DNA of 64,000 nucleotides from JAEZBP01 sp963832725 (lineage in GTDB: Bacteria; Myxococcota_A; Polyangia; Polyangiales; Sandaracinaceae): assembly GCA_963832725.1 (NCBI GenBank), contig CAWHVG010000005.1, positions 2,480,001-2,544,000 of the forward strand. The letters are read 5' to 3'. Below, piece after piece: positions 27,160-36,890 of the stretch (its first letter is position 1; each line of letters opens with the position of its first letter). The translations under genes and the position numbers were made by a program. The notes under the pieces are model-generated. The model worked only from the letters and a program-made list of their open reading frames with translations. It was not told the DNA's origin and did no database searches.

Positions 27160-28204
27160 TCAGACGTCGAAGCGCTGGGTGCGCGTCTTGAGGAGCGCGA
27201 CGATTCTCTTCGTGGCTGCGGGGCGTCTCGCGCAGCTCGACGAAACGCTTCGCCAGCGCGTCGTAGCGCTTCAGCATGAGGTACGCCCACACCTGGAAGA
27301 AGTCGATGCCCTCGAACACGATGGCGTCGTTCGCGATGTAGTTCGCCCGGTCGCGCTCGAAGTCCTCCGGCATCTCGGTCCAGTGGCGGTTCGCCTGGAC
27401 GTGATGGCCGATGTGGTAGCCGTCGTTGAAACAGCGGCGGTTGTAGCGCGCGTTGATGCAGGTGATGGCGCTGCGGTAGGGGTTCGCCGGCTCCTCGCGG
27501 TCGACGAACGCGTGCTGGCCCCAGTTGCCCGCCATCATCAAGAAGCGAACGAGCATGAAGGGGATCACGAAGACCACCAGCGTCGCCTGCCACGAGATGA
27601 AGCTCAGGCCGATGCACAGGAGGTAGAAGCCGAACTCGCCCACCAGCATGCGCCGCACGATGGCCTTGCGGTTCTTCTTCATCTGATACGCCGACATGTC
27701 GAAGAGAACCAGGAAGAAGAAGCGGAAGAAATAGCGCAGGAAGTGGCTCAGCTTGTCGCGCTGGAAGCGCATCGTGGAGGAGAGGTCGCCCGGCATGTTC
27801 CCCTCCGCGTGGTGCATGGTGATGTGGTGGATGAAGTACGTCTCCGGGGACTCGCCGCAGAAGGGGCCGAGCACCCACGGGATGTAGTTGTTCAGCGCCT
27901 TGTACTTCCTCTTGAAGAGCCGCCGGTGGCTCGTGTTGTGCAACATGAGGATGTAGCGGTCGAAGAAGAGCCCGAAGAGGACCGCCCAGTACACCGGCGC
28001 CATCCACCAGCGGAACACGCCCGGCCAGAACATGGCCACGGTCAGCGGGACCAGGACGAGCGTCATCGACAGCGAGAGCCACACGAAGGGCAGGTCGCGC
28101 TCGTCGTTGATGAAGTGCAGAGCGAGCCGCTCGAACGCGTTCCGCTCCGACTTGGGGGCGAACGTCGGGTCCGAGAGGGTGATCCCGGTGATGGGGCGTG
28201 CCAT
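27160..28204 (-). CDS. Membrane fatty acid desaturase (frame broken near 27210)
   Basis: An integral membrane di-iron desaturase of about 348 aa. The His boxes are HNTSHRR (first), HHITMHH (second) and HIGHHVQ (third), with hydrophobic segments between (LVPLTVAMFWPGVFRWWMAP; LLCIGLSFISWQATLVVF). It would introduce a double bond into acyl chains at the membrane. The first frame reaches FVELRETPRSH; an indel near 27210 then gives KRIVALLKTRTQRFDV and a stop at 27160, a far more plausible end than the 60 Arg/Pro-rich residues of the uncorrected frame. The ATG at 28204 (MARPITGITLSDP) is the first good start. It is monocistronic. Confidence 0.85.
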
Positions 28205-28304
28205 GGCGGCCAAACTATGCCCCTTTCGGCCTCGATGGCAAACCCGAGGCCAGAGGGCCCTCACAGGCCGGGGACCCACTGGAAAGGCCGGTGATGTCGA
28301 GAGC

Positions 28305-29610
28305 TTAGCCCTCGGCCAGGGTGCGCAGGTCCACGTCCGCCTCGCTCTCGCGGCGCGCCCGGCGGAGCTCACCGAGGATGTGGGAGACGCGCTCACCCCG
28401 GCTGTCGCGCTGGCTCTCCGGCAGCTCCTCCGGCTCTTCGCGGTGCTCCACCGCCGCCACGATGTCGGTCACGCGCACGCTCGCCGGATCCCGGGCCAGG
28501 GCGTAGGCCGCGCGGCCGTTCTCGCGGGCTTGGACCACGATGCCCACCCGCGTCAGCTCGTCGAGGAGGTCGCGGGCCAGGGTCTCGGGCACGGCGCCGA
28601 GCTTGGTGAGCTGCTGGAGGGTCGGCGGGGAGTCGCCGGCCAAGAACGCGTGGGTGATCTCGAGGGCGAAGCGGAGAGAGAGCTGCTGGCAGGTGGTCGA
28701 GCTCGGCTCGCCGTGGCGGATTCCGCCAGCGGAAGCCGCGCGGGTTCTGGTGGGCGGCCGCCATCTCGGCGCCGAAGAGGACGATGCACCAGCTCACGAA
28801 GACGAAGACCAGAAAGAGCGGGACGGCCGCGAAGCTGGAGTAGAGGGCGTTGTAGCGGGCGACGCCGATCTGGAAGGTGGTGTACGCCCACAGGACGCCG
28901 GTCCAGAGCAGGCCGGCCGTCACGCCGCCCCGGATCGCGCTGCGGAAGCGTACGCTGGTGTGGGGCATCACCAGGTAGAAGAAGGTGGTCACGAGCGACG
29001 TGGCGCCGACGGTCGAGACGACGTCGATCACCCGCGCGACCGGGTGCAGCCAGCTCGCCTTGGCCACGGCCTGGCCCGCGGTGGCGGCGAAGGACATGGC
29101 GAAGGGGATGACGAAGAGGATGGCGGCGTAGTCGGCGGCCTTGCGGACCAGCCTGCGCGGGCGGTGCACGCCCCAGATGCGATTGAGGGTGGACTCCGTC
29201 GTGGCCAGCAGGACGACGACCAAGTAGAGCAACAGGATGATGCCGATGAACCCCAGCGCGGCGAGGTTGACGCCCTCCCCCAGCTCGAAGAGGCGCACCA
29301 CCGCCTCGCGCAGGGTCGAGCGATCGCTGGCGGCGGGGCCGAAGGTGTGCTCGATCCATGGGCGGAGGGAGGAGTTGATGAAAGCGTCGTACGCGCCGAG
29401 CCCGCGTAAGGTGGCGAAGGCGATCACCAAGAGCGGCAGGATCGAGATCACGCTGTCGAACGCGAGGGCCGAGGCTTGCTGAAAGCCCTCGTCGCGAAAG
29501 AAGCCGCGCACGGCCAGCACCACGGTGCGGAGGGCGGCGCGCAGCGAGCGGACCATCCGCGAACGATCCGAATCGGGCCGAAAGAGCTCGATTTCCAGGT
29601 ATTTGCGCAC
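28305..29610 (-). CDS. YihY/BrkB family membrane protein with C-terminal winged-helix-like domain (frame broken near 28715)
   Basis: An inner-membrane YihY/UPF0761 protein. The N-terminal part has the family signature FQQASALAFDSVISILPLLV and at least five membrane segments (ALGFIGIILLLYLVVVLLAT; GGVTAGLLWTGVLWAYTTFQ; PLFLVFVFVSWCIVLFGAEM). After an indel near 28715 the protein continues QQLSLRFALEITHAFLAG, PPTLQQLTKLGAVPETLA, a small winged-helix-like region, then an acidic/basic tail ending at 28305. About 435 aa, longer than E. coli YihY because of the C-terminal domain, which is common in delta-proteobacterial members. The GTG at 29610 (VRKYLEIELFRPD) was chosen to match the usual N-terminus. 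Function in the cell is not established. Confidence 0.8.
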
Positions 29611-29627
29611 CTTCTGCAAGGGTCTAC

Positions 29628-30347
29628 GTGAGACAAATGGGCACGGGTCGAGACGACGCAAGCGAGGCCGGGCGCGACAGCGTGGGGGCGCGTCGCGAGG
29701 CCGGGAGCGCGCCGGGAGAGGGCGAGGCCAAGGCCAGGCGGCACTTCACGATGCTGCGCTCGTTCGCGATGGCGGACTTCGTGACGCTGGCCAACGGCGC
29801 CTCGGGGATGGGCGCGATCCTGCTCTCGATCGCCTGGGTGCAGAGCCGTGACGGGGCGCAGATGTGGGCGGCGCTGGCGCTCTTTCCGGTGGCGCTCGCC
29901 TGCGATGTGCTCGACGGAAGCATCGCGCGCTGGCGGCGGCGCAGCTCGGCGATGGGCGCCGACCTGGACTCACTGGCCGACGTGGTGTCGTTCGGGGTGG
30001 CGCCGGCCGTGCTCGGCTACTGCCTCGGCTTCACCGGCGCCTGGGACGCCCTGGTGCTGGTCTACTTCGTGGGCTGCGGGATCAGCCGGCTGGCGCGTTA
30101 CAACGTGACGGCCGAGTCGATGACGACCGACAAGGGTAAGGTGAGCCACTACGAGGGCACGCCGATCCCGACCAGCCTGCTCTTGGTGGCCGTGCTGACG
30201 GCGGCGTTCGCGCAGGGCGCGGTGAGCGACGCGCTGTGGTTCGGCAGCATGACCATCGGCCCCTGGACGCTGCACCCGCTGGTGCTGATGTACGCCCTGA
30301 GCGGGAGCGCCATGATCAGCGCCACGCTCAAGATCCCGAAGCCCTGA
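29628..30347 (+). CDS. pssA: CDP-diacylglycerol-serine O-phosphatidyltransferase-like protein
   Basis: A 239-aa integral membrane CDP-alcohol phosphatidyltransferase. The catalytic pattern D-x2-D-G-x2-A-R-x8-G-x3-D-x3-D is complete, running from CDVLDGSIARW to GADLDSLAD. The segment SLADVVSFGVAPAVLGYCLG and the YEGTPIPTS motif are typical of PssA rather than PgsA. It should make phosphatidylserine from CDP-diacylglycerol and serine. The GTG at 29628 lies only 17 bases from the divergent YihY start; the in-frame ATG at 29751 is an alternative, since the first 40 residues are low complexity. Neighbouring membrane and lipid genes fit a phospholipid role. Confidence 0.82.
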   Translation: MRQMGTGRDDASEAGRDSVGARREAGSAPGEGEAKARRHFTMLRSFAMADFVTLANGASGMGAILLSIAWVQSRDGAQMWAALALFPVALACDVLDGSIARWRRRSSAMGADLDSLADVVSFGVAPAVLGYCLGFTGAWDALVLVYFVGCGISRLARYNVTAESMTTDKGKVSHYEGTPIPTSLLLVAVLTAAFAQGAVSDALWFGSMTIGPWTLHPLVLMYALSGSAMISATLKIPKP

Positions 30348-30376
30348 CCGTTGGGTTTTCGCCTCCCGAAGGCGGC

Positions 30377-31114
30377 TCACGGCCCGACGTTCACCGTCAC
30401 GTCGGCGACCACGTCTCCGCGGAGCACGTGGAGCGTCGTGGTGCCGGCGCGCTCGCCGCGCACGTAGACGGAGCTCGAGGTGTTCTCGACCCGGTCGACC
30501 TGCGCGGCGCCGCCGACGAGCGCGGCGCCGGGGCTCCAGAGGCTGGCGACCTCGACGTCGTCGACGGCCCAGGTCCAGTGGTTCAGGTCGAGCAACAGGC
30601 CGAGCTCGTCGTAGGCCTCGACGTACACCACGATCTCCTCGCCGACGGCGACGTTCACCTCCGAGACCTCCTCGCGGGTCACCGTGTCCGCGTAGGCGAG
30701 CAGCCGGGTGGGCTCCGCGACGTGCACGCCGACCGTGTCGAGGAGCTCACCGGCGTGGTTGCGGAAGACGAGCCGCGCGTCCCCCGGGGCGAGGGCGTCG
30801 ACGTCGAACGCGGGCCGTCCCGTGCTCTCCTCGCCGAGCTGGGCCGTGAGCAGGTCCGGGTCCGCGCTGTCGAAGACGATGTCGTCGCCCGCCGCGACCC
30901 GCTCACGGCCGGCCACCCAGTACACGGTGAGCTTCCGCGAGGCTCCGACGAGCAAGCCGACCGGCTCGCACGAGAGGCAGCCTCCGAGGCTGACGGCGAT
31001 TCGTCCCTGGTCACCCACGAGGTAGTCGTCGGGCAGATCGGTGCCGCAACCCGCCACCAGGAAGAGCGCTCCGACGACCCCCCACGGGGTGCCCCGCTTC
31101 GTTCGGACTCGCAT
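30377..31114 (-). CDS. Hypothetical lipoprotein with beta-sandwich character
   Basis: A 245-aa predicted lipoprotein. The signal is WGVVGALFLVAGCGTDLPDD, with the lipidated Cys at residue 23. A CLSCEP pair follows. The remainder consists of Ig-like beta-strand segments (ARLVFRNHAGELLDTVGVHV; EVNVAVGEEIVVYVEAYDEL; GTTTLHVLRGDVVADVTVNV), resembling bacterial Ig-like (BIG2) repeats. It is probably a surface or periplasmic binding or structural protein. It converges with pssA across 29 bases. No close family recognised. Confidence 0.68.
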   Translation of the reverse strand: MRVRTKRGTPWGVVGALFLVAGCGTDLPDDYLVGDQGRIAVSLGGCLSCEPVGLLVGASRKLTVYWVAGRERVAAGDDIVFDSADPDLLTAQLGEESTGRPAFDVDALAPGDARLVFRNHAGELLDTVGVHVAEPTRLLAYADTVTREEVSEVNVAVGEEIVVYVEAYDELGLLLDLNHWTWAVDDVEVASLWSPGAALVGGAAQVDRVENTSSSVYVRGERAGTTTLHVLRGDVVADVTVNVGP

Positions 31115-31190
31115 CCGCCGCAGATAGCAGCGCGTGCTACGCGGGGCCAGCGGGCTCCGGCCGCCTGGCGTTCAGCCCCTCGGGACGCTC

Positions 31191-31627
31191 TCAGCCCGGC
31201 TGGTTGCGCATGAAGGTCGCCACCTCGCCGAAGCGCTGCTCGAGGAAGGCGCGGGTGTCGGGCTCGACCTCGCAGATCACCATGGCGCGGGTCATGGCCC
31301 GGACCCAGGCGTCGCGCATGGCCGTGTCGACCGGGACGCGGGCGTGGCGCATGCGGAGGCGCGGGTGGCCGTGGACCGAGGAGTACCCGCGCGGGCCGCC
31401 AAGCCACTCGATCAAGAAGAGCGCGAAGCGATCGCGTGGCCCGCGGGCGACGTGGCCTTCCTCGTCCAGCTCGTGCAGATGCGCCAGGGCCGGCTCCTCC
31501 GGTCCATCACGTCGTAGAAGGTCTCGGCCAGGGCGCGGACTCGCTCTTCACCGCCGATGCGATGGAAGGGCGTGTCGTTCTGGAAAGGCGTGTCGTTCTC
31601 GGGACGGGTCACCCGCAGAACGTACAC
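31191..31627 (-). CDS. Group II truncated hemoglobin (frame broken near 31505)
   Basis: A 2-on-2 globin. The N-terminal frame gives TPFHRIGGEERVRALAETFY, then after an indel near 31505 EPALAHLHELDEEGHVARG, DRFALFLIEWLGGPRGYS, the proximal His region HGHPRLRMRHARVPV and the conserved Trp G8 in DAWVRAMTRAM. About 145 aa including a short N-terminal extension (GTG 31627) that encodes a duplicated NDTPF. Group II truncated hemoglobins bind O2 and NO and are linked to redox or nitrosative stress; the ligand role here is inferred from the family. A start nearer the second NDTPF is possible. Confidence 0.8.
31561..31600 (-). repeat. Two 18-bp direct repeats in globin N-terminus
   Basis: Two adjacent copies of an 18-base unit (ggaaaggcgtgtcgttct) encode the NDTPFQ/NDTPFH duplication at the N-terminus of the globin gene; frame is preserved. 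Confidence 0.75.
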
Positions 31628-31878
31628 GCCCCGGCCGCCCGCGCACGCACCGCTCGGCGGCCGGCCTTCGGGCCCGCCGTCCGTTCACCCAGCACCGCCC
31701 CGACGAGAGTGGGCTGGTCGACGGCGGGGCGCGGGCAGACCGAGAGCCGATCCCGCGCGTCATAGCTCCTGCTGCCCAAGCTGCGACAGCGCGCTCGCGT
31801 CCGACGTGCGGGATGAGTACGGAATAGATGAGGCAGCGATGCCGTAAGCTCTGCGGGACGGCGAAGAGGGAGATTGCG

Positions 31879-32689
31879 ATGAGGACGATGGGAACGCTGG
31901 CCGCGCTGGCGCTTTGGGCGCTGCCGGTCGCCGCGAGCGCACAGGGCGAGCTCATCACGGGCCTCGGTGGCGAGGCCGGCTTCGGGACCGGCGTCCTCGA
32001 GTACAACGACGACGGCTCGAGCAGTGAGATCGATTCTGGGGCCGGCGTTCCCGAACGGGCTGGAGTTCTTCGGGCAGCGCTTCCACTCGATGTACGTGAA
32101 CAACAACGGAAGCGTGACCTTCGGCGGGCCGACCGGGACCTACACGCCGCAGCGCTTTCCGGTCACGGGCAACCGGATGGTCGCGCCCTTCTGGGCCGAC
32201 GTGGACACGCGCCATGGCGGGCGGCCACAGCGGAACGGGGTCTACTGGGACGTCCGGCCCGGCCGGGTGGTGGTCACCTGGCAGAACGTGGGCTTCTACC
32301 CGAGCGACAACAGCCACGAGAACACCTTCCAGCTCGTCCTCATCTCCAACGAGCTGCTCGATCAGGACGAGCTCTGGCGGGTGCAGTTCCGCTACCAGCG
32401 CTGCGAGTGGACGACCGGCAGCGCCAGCGGCGGTCAGGGCGGCTTCGGGGGCACGCCGGCGCAGGCCGGCTTCGACGCGGGCAACGGGCAGACCTACGAG
32501 ATCCTGCCCGGCTCCGGCACGCGCGAGGTGCTCCGGCTCTGCCACACCTCGAACGTCGGGGTGCCCGGCATCTGGGAGTTCGATATCTACCGGGGCACGC
32601 CGCAGATGTCGCTGCCGACCGAGGCCGGAGTGGAGACGCAGGACTTCTCCCGCCCGCGCCGCGGGCATCATCGCCGCCCCCGTCACTGA
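31879..32689 (+). CDS. Secreted nidogen-like (NIDO) domain protein (frame broken near 32040)
   Basis: A secreted protein of about 270 aa. The N-terminus is a signal peptide (MRTMGTLAALALWALPVAAS, cleavage near ASAQG). After an indel near 32040 it continues LGPAFPNGLEFFGQRF, MYVNNNGSVTFGGPTGTYTP and NRMVAPFWADVDTR, the signature of the NIDO domain, and then GVYWDVRPGRVVVTWQNVGF and FQLVLISNELLDQDELWRVQ. NIDO domains occur in extracellular matrix and adhesion proteins and are frequent in myxobacterial surface proteins. The ATG at 31879 follows agaggg at suitable spacing. The C-terminus is basic (RPRRGHHRRPRH), and a further frame error there cannot be excluded. Confidence 0.78.
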
Positions 32690-32729
32690 GCCGCGTTGAC
32701 TCCGCGCTCTGGGTGCACACTTCCGACCC

Positions 32730-33566
32730 ATGGGACCGGGCTCTCGCCGCGTGGTCGACGCGCTCCTCGGACAACCGCTCGCCGATCGGCTCGATCAGCT
32801 GAGGTGGCGGGATGCGGGGCACGGCTACGACCGCTTGGGGATGCACCCCGATTGGGTGCGCGCGTCCGTCGCCAGCGCACGCTTCCTCTACGAGCGCTAC
32901 TTCCGGGTGACGAGTCACGGGATCGAGAACGTGCCGCGCTCGGGCCCGACGCTGCTGGCCGCCAACCACAGCGGGATGCTCCCCATCGACGGGGCGATGC
33001 TCTACCTGGATTTGGTGCGCGGACTCGATCCGCCGCGGGTCCCGCGGGTGGTGGCGGATCTCTTCGTGCCGAGGCTGCCTTTCGTCTTCCTCTTCTTCAA
33101 CCGGACCGGCGCGGTCTCCGGCGACCGGATGACGATGCACCGACTGCTCGACGATGGAGAGCTGACGGTGGTGTTCCCCGAAGGGACGCCCGGGATCGGT
33201 AAGCCCTTCTCCGAGCGCTACCACCTGAAGCCCTTTCGGGTGGGACACGCCGAGCTGGCGCTCCGGCACTGCGCGCCGGTCGTGCCGGTGGCGATCATCG
33301 GCGCCGAGGAGCAATGGCCGCAGCTCGCCCGCATCGAGCGCTTCCATCTCTTCGGGGCACCGTACTTGCCCATCCCCGCCACGCCGCTGCCGCTGCCGGT
33401 CCGTTTCCACATCTGGTACGGCGAGCCGATCCACCTCGACGCGCGCTGGTCGCCCGAAGAGGCCGACGACCCGAACGTGGCCGAGGAGGCGGCGAGCCTG
33501 GTGCAGGACGCGGTGCAGCGCCTCATCGATCGCGGGCTGAACGAGCGCAAAGGGATCTTCCGATGA
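32730..33566 (+). CDS. PlsC-like 1-acylglycerol-3-phosphate acyltransferase
   Basis: A 278-aa acyltransferase of the PlsC/LPLAT family. The catalytic box is LAANHSGMLPIDGAM, in which His and Asp are separated by six residues, a spacing typical of the subgroup annotated as plain lysophospholipid acyltransferases rather than the classic Hx4D. The substrate-binding motif is VVFPEGTPGIGK. VAIIGAEEQWPQLARIERFH is the later conserved segment. It should transfer an acyl chain to lysophosphatidic acid or a similar acceptor at the membrane. The stop overlaps the start of the following epimerase gene (ATGA), so the pair is coupled. Family members often sit next to NAD-epimerase genes. Confidence 0.85.
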   Translation: MGPGSRRVVDALLGQPLADRLDQLRWRDAGHGYDRLGMHPDWVRASVASARFLYERYFRVTSHGIENVPRSGPTLLAANHSGMLPIDGAMLYLDLVRGLDPPRVPRVVADLFVPRLPFVFLFFNRTGAVSGDRMTMHRLLDDGELTVVFPEGTPGIGKPFSERYHLKPFRVGHAELALRHCAPVVPVAIIGAEEQWPQLARIERFHLFGAPYLPIPATPLPLPVRFHIWYGEPIHLDARWSPEEADDPNVAEEAASLVQDAVQRLIDRGLNERKGIFR

Positions 33567-34588
33567 CCAGCGTGTTGGTGACGGGCGCGTCGGCGCCCCT
33601 CGGTCGCGCGCTGGTGGAGGCGCTCTGTGCCGATCCTCGGGTCAGCGCGGTCCTCGCCGTGGCGCGCGAGCCGAGCTGGGAGGGACCTCGAACGGGCAAG
33701 CTGACCTACGTCGCCGCGGACCTGACGCGCTCGCGACAGCTTCGAAAGCTGCTCTTCGGCCCCGCACGCGAGCTCGGCGTGAGCGCGGTGGTACACGCGG
33801 CGTCGCACCGGAGCGCGCTCGATCGAGCTCACCGACTGACCGTCGATACGACCCGCGAGCTGCTCTATCTCTGCGAGCGTCACAAGCGCATCACGCGCTT
33901 CGTGTACCGGAGCTTCGCGGAGATCTACCGCGTCCGGCCCGAAGGCGGCGGGGTGATCGGCGAGGGGCACCCGCTCGAGCTCTCGCCGCGCTTGCCGCCG
34001 GGCGTGCGCGACCGGGTCGAGGCCGATCTGACGGTGTGTACGCGGATGGGCATGGCCCCGCAGCTCTCCATCGCCGTGCTCCGGTTCGCCGAGCTGCTCG
34101 CGCCCGAGACGGGCAGCCAGCTCTGCGACTACCTCGGCTCGAAGGTCTGCTTCCGGCCGCTCGGGTTCGACCCGATGCTGCATGTGCTCAGCATCGACGA
34201 CGCGGTGCGGGCGCTGGTCGCGGCGGTGTTCTCGGAGGCGCAGGGCGTGTTCAACGTGCCGGGCGCGGACGTGCTGCCGCTCTCGCGCGTGGTCGCGCTG
34301 GCGGGCCGGCGGGGCATCGCGGCGCCGGGTCCGGTGCTCGGCCCGCTCTACGCGTTGCGCGGGATCGTCCTCGGGACCCAGTTCCGCTATCCGCTCAACC
34401 GCTGGCGCTTCCACTTCTCGGGGGTACTCGACGGGCGGCGGACGGAGCGCGAGCTCGGCTACCGACCGGCGCGCCCGATCGACTGGACGGCGTTGGCCCG
34501 GCAGCTCGACGGTGAGGGCGCTGCTGCCTCGTGCGAGCCGGCGCCCGAGCCCGCCGCGGTCTCGACCCGCGACGCCCCCCGATCCTGA
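33563..34588 (+). CDS. NAD-dependent epimerase/dehydratase family (extended SDR) protein
   Basis: A 341-aa extended SDR protein. The nucleotide-binding motif is MTSVLVTGASAPLGRALVEA (TGxxxxxG). Strand two (AVLAVAREPSW), the acidic position in YVAADLTRS and AVVHAASHRSALD (the NAG-like region) follow. RFVYRSFAEIYRV has the Ser/Tyr region, but the canonical YxxxK is not clearly seen, so catalytic competence is uncertain. The C-terminal half (LHVLSIDDAVRALVAAVFSE, GVFNVPGADVLPLSRVV) is typical of atypical SDRs acting on sugar nucleotides or used as lipid-associated proteins. ATG 33563 overlaps the acyltransferase stop. A joint role in membrane lipid synthesis is likely but unproven. Confidence 0.8.
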   Translation: MTSVLVTGASAPLGRALVEALCADPRVSAVLAVAREPSWEGPRTGKLTYVAADLTRSRQLRKLLFGPARELGVSAVVHAASHRSALDRAHRLTVDTTRELLYLCERHKRITRFVYRSFAEIYRVRPEGGGVIGEGHPLELSPRLPPGVRDRVEADLTVCTRMGMAPQLSIAVLRFAELLAPETGSQLCDYLGSKVCFRPLGFDPMLHVLSIDDAVRALVAAVFSEAQGVFNVPGADVLPLSRVVALAGRRGIAAPGPVLGPLYALRGIVLGTQFRYPLNRWRFHFSGVLDGRRTERELGYRPARPIDWTALARQLDGEGAAASCEPAPEPAAVSTRDAPRS

Positions 34589-34851
34589 GTGGTCGAGTCA
34601 CGGCCCCTCCGGTCGTGCGCCTGGGCCGTCGTGCGCTGCCGCCGGAGCTCGGCCGCGTTGAGTCTCGCGTGCTCTTGGCACTGGCAGCGGCTTCGGCTCT
34701 CGCACCCGTCCCTCCTCGCGGACCGCTCGTCGGTCCGAACCCACCTCCGGGCCGTCGCGCGGCGAATCGTTCGGGCTCGGTATTTCAGCGGACCGTCGTC
34801 GGGCTGGGCCCGTGGCACCCGCCGCCGATCCGAGGCAAGGTCGCTTCCGTC

Positions 34852-36609
34852 ATGCGACGCGCCCGTATCCTCGAAATCTCGGCCCTCCTCGTGCTCGCGT
34901 TCGCGCTCTTCGGGCAAGCCTCGCCCGGCCAGGGCGCGGTCGAACAGCAGCCCGAAGAGGGCGTCTTCGAGCAATACGCCGTCGCCGCCGATCACCCGCT
35001 CGCCAGCGAGGCCGGCGCGGAGGTGCTCGCCGCCGGCGGAAACGCGGCGGACGCGGCGGCGGCGACGATGCTGGCGCTCGGCGTGGTCAGCCCGGCCTCG
35101 AGCGGGCTCGGCGGCGGCGGGTTCGCGCTCTATTACCGCGCCAGCGATCACAGCCTCCACTACCTCGACTTCCGCGAGAAGGCGCCGGCGGCCGCGAGCT
35201 CGACGATGTTCGAGCGTCGCGAGGGCGACGACGAGCACACCGCCGCCAACCGCTCGCGCGTGGGCGGGCTGGCCGTGGCCGTGCCCGGCGAGCCGGCGGG
35301 CATCGACGCGCTGATCTCCGAGCTCGGCTCCGGGAACGTCACGCGGCAACAGATCTTCGCGCCCGCCATCCGCTACGCGAGCGAAGGCTTCGAGGCCTCC
35401 GACACGGTCTCCCGCATCAGCGCGTGGGTCCACGGCGGCATTGCGCAGGATCCGGTGCTCGGCCGGTGGCTGCCGCACGGCGAGGATCGCATCCCCCCCG
35501 GCGCGCACCTCGAGAACCGGGAGCAGGCGCGCTCGCTCCGCGAGATGGCGGCGCGCGGGCTGGGCGCGTTCTACCACGGCCGGATCACCCGCGAGATCGT
35601 GCGGCGGGTCCACGCGGCCGGCGGCATCCTGACGATGCAGGACCTGGCCGACTACCAGGTGGCCCGACGCGAGCCGGTGCAAGGAGAGCGCTTGGGCTTC
35701 CGCTGGGCGTCGGCGCCGCCGGAGAGCGCGGGCGGCGTGACGATGCTCGCCTCGCTGGCGTTCCTGGAGCGAACGCTACCGGACTCCTACCGGCACGAGG
35801 ACAACCCGCTCTTGCGGCACGCGCTCGCCGAGAGCTGGAAGGGCCCCTACACGGACCGCAACCTCTACCTCGGCGATCCGGACCACGTGGACGTGCCGGC
35901 GCTGGCGCTGCTCGAGCCGAGCCGGGCCGAGGCGCGCGCGAACGTCTTCCACCCGACGCTGGCCCAGGCCACGGCGCGCTACGATCTGCCGCTCGATCGG
36001 GAGACGCGGCCGGCGCAGCCGGGCGGCGACGCGGGCACCTCGCACCTCTGCGTAGTGGACGCGGAAGGGAACGTCGCCTCGATCACCACCACCGTGAACC
36101 TCGGCTTCGGCGCGCGCTTCACGGCGGCGGGCATCGTGATGAACGACGAGATGGACGACTTCGCGCGCGAGGTCGGAGAGCCGAACGCGTTCGGGCTGGT
36201 GGGCGGCGCGCCGAACCTGCCGGGGCCGGGACGGCGGCCGGTGTCGAGCATGTCGCCGACCATCGTGTTCTCGGGGGTCGATCCGGTGCTCTGCGTGGGC
36301 GCCGCCGGCGGCAGCCGCATCATCACGGCTACCGAGCAGGTCGCGCTCTTCGCGCTGCTGCTCGGCGACACACCGATCCAGGCCATCCAGCGCGGGCGCA
36401 TCCACCACCAGGGCGTCCCCGAGGTGCTCTACGTCGAGGAAGGGCTCGACGACACGCTGCGGGCCGCGCTGGCCGCACGAGGCCACCACCTCGAGGAGAC
36501 CTCCCACTCGGCGATCGTGCAGGCCATCCGCATCGTCCGCGACGGAGAGCAGCGCCGGCTGCTGGCCGCGAGCGATCCGCGCAAGCACGGGCGCCCCGCC
36601 GGCCGCTGA
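34852..36609 (+). CDS. ggt: Gamma-glutamyltransferase
   Basis: A 585-aa gamma-glutamyltranspeptidase (Ntn hydrolase). It has a hydrophobic signal segment (ILEISALLVLAFALFGQASP), AADHPLASEAGAEVLAAGGN near the N-terminus, and the autoprocessing site GGDAGTSHLCVVD with the nucleophile Thr at residue 396, which would divide the precursor into large and small subunits. The C-terminal GPGRRPVSSMSPTIVF and CVGAAGGSRIITATEQ carry the substrate-binding residues. It hydrolyses or transfers the gamma-glutamyl group of glutathione and related peptides in the periplasm. ATG 34852 precedes the signal sequence. It is monocistronic; the upstream gap of 263 bases holds no recognisable gene. Confidence 0.92.
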   Translation: MRRARILEISALLVLAFALFGQASPGQGAVEQQPEEGVFEQYAVAADHPLASEAGAEVLAAGGNAADAAAATMLALGVVSPASSGLGGGGFALYYRASDHSLHYLDFREKAPAAASSTMFERREGDDEHTAANRSRVGGLAVAVPGEPAGIDALISELGSGNVTRQQIFAPAIRYASEGFEASDTVSRISAWVHGGIAQDPVLGRWLPHGEDRIPPGAHLENREQARSLREMAARGLGAFYHGRITREIVRRVHAAGGILTMQDLADYQVARREPVQGERLGFRWASAPPESAGGVTMLASLAFLERTLPDSYRHEDNPLLRHALAESWKGPYTDRNLYLGDPDHVDVPALALLEPSRAEARANVFHPTLAQATARYDLPLDRETRPAQPGGDAGTSHLCVVDAEGNVASITTTVNLGFGARFTAAGIVMNDEMDDFAREVGEPNAFGLVGGAPNLPGPGRRPVSSMSPTIVFSGVDPVLCVGAAGGSRIITATEQVALFALLLGDTPIQAIQRGRIHHQGVPEVLYVEEGLDDTLRAALAARGHHLEETSHSAIVQAIRIVRDGEQRRLLAASDPRKHGRPAGR

Positions 36610-36640
36610 ATCGACCTCGCCGCGCGCGACCGAGATCCGA

Positions 36641-36793
36641 TCAGTGAAGCAGCGTCGACAGGTACGCGACGATGCCGATCATCACCGCCACGGTGAGGGG
36701 CATCAGCAGGAGAAAGAGGAGGCTCGCCGGCGAAGTCCCTTCGGGGACCGGGTGCCGGTGCGGAACGCGCTCGTTCGTCGGGGCCGTGGTCAT
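36641..36793 (-). CDS. Single-TM microprotein A (50 aa)
   Basis: A 50-residue membrane microprotein, MTTAPTNERVPHRHPVPEGT at the N-terminus, then one hydrophobic helix (LLFLLLMPLTVAVMIGIVAY) ending LSTLLH. The ATG is preceded by a perfect GGAGG with five-base spacing (ggaggtggtcATG), unusually strong for this window. Its helix pattern MP(L/I)xVA...G(I/V)(V/I)AYL is shared with the second microprotein 98 bases upstream, so the two look like tandem paralogues. Both lie on the minus strand, convergent with the gamma-glutamyltransferase gene. Function is unknown; such proteins can be regulators or small subunits of membrane complexes. Confidence 0.72.
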   Translation of the reverse strand: MTTAPTNERVPHRHPVPEGTSPASLLFLLLMPLTVAVMIGIVAYLSTLLH

Positions 36794-36890
36794 GACCACC
36801 TCCGCCTCGACGAACGAGCAAGGGCGATTCCGCGCGCGATCTCCAACGGTCAGGAGGCGCGGACCGTGGCATTACGCCACGATTGAGCGA